NCBI GenBank assembly: GCA_001769925.1
Contig: MEPT01000123.1
Span: forward strand, 10,328-17,453
Source: Bdellovibrionales bacterium RBG_16_40_8
Lineage (GTDB): Bacteria > Bdellovibrionota > Bdellovibrionia > Bdellovibrionales > UBA1609
DNA length: 7,126 nucleotides
Direction of reading: 5' to 3'
The position numbers and the translations under genes were made by a program. The notes under the pieces were generated by a model. That model saw nothing but the letters and a program-made list of their open reading frames with translations, was not told where the DNA came from and ran no database searches. Position 1 is the first letter of the stretch. Every line of letters starts with the position of its first letter. Below are positions 5,344 through 7,126 of this stretch, in pieces.

Positions 5344-6144
5344 CTATTCGACCACTTTAACAAGCTCAGGTACCTCGCTCATCCATGGCCCAACCGACGC
5401 ACCTTCTACTCCTGTTGACGAAATTTTTTTGAAAGCGCCAGAAAAATAAGCATTGAAATCTTCGTCAAAAAATTGAGAACCGATATCCATGCCTTCCGCA
5501 GTCATTCCTCGCCTTAGGTTAAAGGTCACATCAACAATCTTCCATTTGCGACCTGGTGTGGGATCATACTCGGCATTTCCTCCTGGAATGACTATGCCCA
5601 TTAATCCGTAGTAAGGAATGCCAAGATAAATTGATTTAAATAGATCAATCACGGAGCTTCCAGTGAACTCTGCATAATAGTAAGACTTCTCTGGAGTATT
5701 GCCATGACCAGCCGGAATCTTTGCGACTATTTTCTCTGGCAAATTAAAAGCATCTTCAAAACGTACAATTTTAGTTTTTTTAAGTTCTCCTGTCACAACT
5801 AGGACCTCAAATTCAGGACTCATATCATCAGGTTGACCCTTAGTGGTAATTAGAATTCTCATTACCAGAAGGTTCTGGCCTTTATATGTAACGGTTTTTT
5901 CCGCTTTCCATTTTGCCGATATCCCAATCTCAGGGAAGTCGTATTCTTCCCCCTCTTTGATCAGTTCACTTGTTTTCATGAATGTTAATGCCAAGTTCTC
6001 AAGCTTTGTATCAACAGTATCGCTAAAAGTTGGCTCTGCGAAAGTGGACATCACTTCTAAACAACCTGCGGCAAGGACTGCGTGAGGAGTAATGCAAAAT
6101 GCGGCAAACACCGCCATAAAAAGTTTTACATTTAGCTCAGCCAT
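5344..6144 (-). CDS. Exported protein of unknown family, 266 aa
   Basis: I do not recognise the family. The N-terminus MAELNVKLFMAVFAAFCITP is a signal peptide, with AVLAAGC following. Cleavage could be by signal peptidase I (after VLA or LAA), or Cys28 could be a weak lipobox cysteine (AAGC lacks the usual leucine at -3). The rest is soluble and beta-rich, with EFEVLVVTGELKKTKIVRFED, the aromatic GIPYYGLMGIVIPGG and RKWKIVDVTFNLRRGM. I chose the ATG at 6144 because AAAGGAG (6158-6152) lies 7 nt upstream; the ATG at 6162 would make that site coding and add MERSGY before the signal peptide. The gene stands alone, with its own terminator downstream and a divergent gene-poor region upstream. It is probably periplasmic or surface-attached. 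Confidence 0.85.
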   Translation of the reverse strand: MAELNVKLFMAVFAAFCITPHAVLAAGCLEVMSTFAEPTFSDTVDTKLENLALTFMKTSELIKEGEEYDFPEIGISAKWKAEKTVTYKGQNLLVMRILITTKGQPDDMSPEFEVLVVTGELKKTKIVRFEDAFNLPEKIVAKIPAGHGNTPEKSYYYAEFTGSSVIDLFKSIYLGIPYYGLMGIVIPGGNAEYDPTPGRKWKIVDVTFNLRRGMTAEGMDIGSQFFDEDFNAYFSGAFKKISSTGVEGASVGPWMSEVPELVKVVE

Positions 6145-6168
6145 ATACCCGCTCCTTTCCATATTTTA

Positions 6169-6174
6169 ATTATA
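6169..6174 (-). promoter_or_regulatory. Candidate -10 element for the 266-aa exported protein
   Basis: Perfect TATAAT on the minus strand (6174-6169), 24 nt ahead of the start codon and just upstream of the ribosome binding site. No good -35 lies at 16-18 nt. A second TATAAT on the same strand at 6206-6201 is an alternative. The surrounding sequence is AT-rich, so the call is tentative. Confidence 0.3.
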
Positions 6175-6521
6175 TTTAGTGTTAGCAATTCATATGCCCG
6201 ATTATAGGTGATAACATGCTTGCTTAGGAAATTACAGAATAGTTTCTTCAATTGGGATGACAATAAAAGGAATCAATCGCTGTCGCTATACGCTCTACCC
6301 AAGCAAAGGCATTACGGCTTAGGGCGCTGTCTTGATTTTCACTGTCTGTCAAAAAGGCGCAGTTTCGGTAGCAGGCAGTCGCCACGCCCAGCCCAGCCCA
6401 GCCCTAAATTGCATAACAGCCAAATCCATTACATTTTTCGGCACGTTCATAATTTGTATAAAAATTTCAGCCTGCCGAAGATTAGTGTCGCACGCGGCAT
6501 CAAATTTGCTAGATTTCTGTC
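6175..6521. other. Gene-poor region with a GCCCA short tandem repeat
   Basis: No convincing gene on either strand: the longest + frame starts at a GTG at 6208 without a ribosome binding site and encodes low-complexity, basic sequence. The visible structure is limited. A run of four GCCCA-like units (6386-6405, last unit GCCCT) stands out against the AT-rich background. A possible stem CCCAAGC (6298-6304) with GCTTAGGG (6317-6324) has one bulged base. The stretch separates two divergently transcribed genes for exported proteins and may hold regulatory sites or decayed coding sequence. Confidence 0.4.
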
Positions 6522-6527
6522 TATAAT
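6522..6527 (+). promoter_or_regulatory. Candidate -10 element for the exported-protein pair
   Basis: Perfect TATAAT at 6522-6527, 25 nt before the ATG at 6553, giving a leader of about 19 nt that holds the ribosome binding site AAGGCGG (6541-6547). No recognisable -35 hexamer lies 16-18 nt upstream, so this may be an activator-dependent promoter or a chance match. Confidence 0.4.
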
Positions 6528-6552
6528 TTAAATAAAAAATAAGGCGGCAATT

Positions 6553-6927
6553 ATGATAAAATTAATATCAAAATATTTGGTTACAGTTTTGGCGATGGTG
6601 AGCATTTCGTCGCAAGTTTTTGCTTCAGATGTTCGCGAAAAATTTAACTCTGCGGCATGTAGAAAGGGGCGTCTTTTAATGCTCCTTGAGAAATATCCAA
6701 CAGTTGAGTTTCCGGTGTTTTTCGTAGTGAAGGGTGGGGAAGACGCACGCTCTTTGATTGATATATATCATCTCCGTGGTCGCGAGGGGGCACTGAGAGA
6801 TCGAGAATCTGTTCACCCGGGAGTTGAATTAATGTCGGCATTAGATGAAGCGCTTTATATTGCCACCAATGAACGAGTGCTCGCAGTGTTATGTGGTGAT
6901 CCAGGATGGGGGTACGGTGAAATATAA
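6553..6927 (+). CDS. Small exported protein of unknown family, 124 aa
   Basis: No family recognised. A clear Sec signal peptide (KLISKYLVTVLAMVSISSQ, then VFA) gives predicted cleavage after VFA at residue 24, leaving a mature protein of about 100 aa. The mature part has two cysteines (36 and 114) that could form a disulfide bridge, a strand EFPVFFVVKGGEDA (52-65), a charged middle and a C-terminus ending GDPGWGYGEI. AAGGCGG (6541-6547) is well placed for the ATG at 6553. The next gene begins 11 nt before this stop, so the two form an operon of exported proteins. It is probably periplasmic; an inhibitor or chaperone-like role cannot be told from sequence. Confidence 0.75.
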   Translation: MIKLISKYLVTVLAMVSISSQVFASDVREKFNSAACRKGRLLMLLEKYPTVEFPVFFVVKGGEDARSLIDIYHLRGREGALRDRESVHPGVELMSALDEALYIATNERVLAVLCGDPGWGYGEI

Positions 6928-7126
6928 AACTAAATTAATTCAGTGGAGTGCGTTCTTCGTGTTGACCGTGAGCATCTCAACAGCACAGGCTTCAACCTGG
7001 ATCTATAATTGTGATCCTTCTGATAATGATGGGGATGCTTACGGTGCCACTGTTATTCTCGGTATTGAATTTGATTCTAGAGCAAAAATGTCGCAGGTTC
7101 ATTTTATATCAGAATACATGGGCTAT
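6917..7126 (+). CDS. Exported protein of unknown family, partial (3' end outside window)
   Basis: The frame is open from GTG at 6917 to the window end (70 codons). It begins with a typical signal peptide, basic MKYKTK then LIQWSAFFVLTVSIS, with a cleavage site TAQA before STWIYN (after residue 25). The mature part seen so far, YNCDPSDNDGDAYGATVILG and onward, is acidic and alternates as in beta-strands. The GTG lies inside the last codons of the 124-aa gene (11-nt overlap), with GGGGG at 6908-6912 and AGGA at 6903-6906 as possible ribosome binding sequence. The signal peptide directly at the GTG supports this start. Function cannot be assigned from this fragment. Confidence 0.75.
   Translation, partial: MKYKTKLIQWSAFFVLTVSISTAQASTWIYNCDPSDNDGDAYGATVILGIEFDSRAKMSQVHFISEYMGY

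Noticed and set aside
5843..6085. 80-aa plus-strand frame inside the 266-aa exported protein gene
   Set aside because: The minus-strand gene has a signal peptide, ribosome binding site and terminator; this frame has none of them.
6208..6531. 107-aa and 64-aa plus-strand frames in the gene-poor region
   Set aside because: Poor starts, low-complexity basic or serine/proline-rich composition including the GCCCA repeat, and no recognisable domain.
6644..6841. 65-aa minus-strand frame
   Set aside because: It is antisense to the 124-aa protein, which has a signal peptide and ribosome binding site.
1..7126. CRISPR array, insertion sequence, integrase or replication origin
   Set aside because: No spaced direct repeats, no terminal inverted repeats flanking a transposase and no recombinase motifs were seen on either strand.

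Overview
The window joins a conserved chromosomal block to an accessory stretch. The left 2.1 kb reads as the end of pheT, ihfA, a MerR-type regulator gene and tRNA-Pro(GGG), all on the + strand. This order is common in proteobacteria. The IhfA and MerR proteins look more like delta-type relatives (Bdellovibrionota and other former Deltaproteobacteria) than gammaproteobacterial ones, and the DNA is AT-rich. I infer an AT-rich delta-type proteobacterium; this rests on remembered sequence style, not on a search.

Right after the tRNA (2002-2078) the content becomes accessory. First comes a small Cro/XRE-type helix-turn-helix gene (2142-2420, +) that ends in a clear rho-independent terminator. 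Convergent to it is a minus-strand three-gene cassette (4095 down to 2449): a TIGR04255-family protein, a 170-aa protein with a WDGYDSEPI motif, and a 150-aa protein with an ARADF ... NPHKRH ... NWP signature. The first two genes overlap by 4 nt (ATGA) and the last two by 50 nt, so they look translationally coupled. A promoter-like element lies so close to the GTG start of the first gene that the mRNA may be leaderless. I know of no established function for this trio. Its sporadic family distribution and position behind a tRNA make it the best candidate here for an undescribed, possibly defence-related, system.

From 4.2 to 5.1 kb two gene remnants lie head to head. A DUF4410-like lipoprotein gene (minus) keeps its lipobox but has lost its signal peptide. 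A HEFLH-containing, metalloprotease-like ORF (plus) begins at the same point without a ribosome binding site. Their meeting point near 4672-4692 looks like a rearrangement or assembly junction.

The right end holds exported proteins of no recognised family: a 266-aa minus-strand protein with its own terminator, then, after about 400 nt without a convincing gene, a plus-strand pair with signal peptides. The second of that pair starts inside the first and runs off the window. Nothing here encodes an integrase, transposase or CRISPR array, and I found no downstream copy of the tRNA 3' end.
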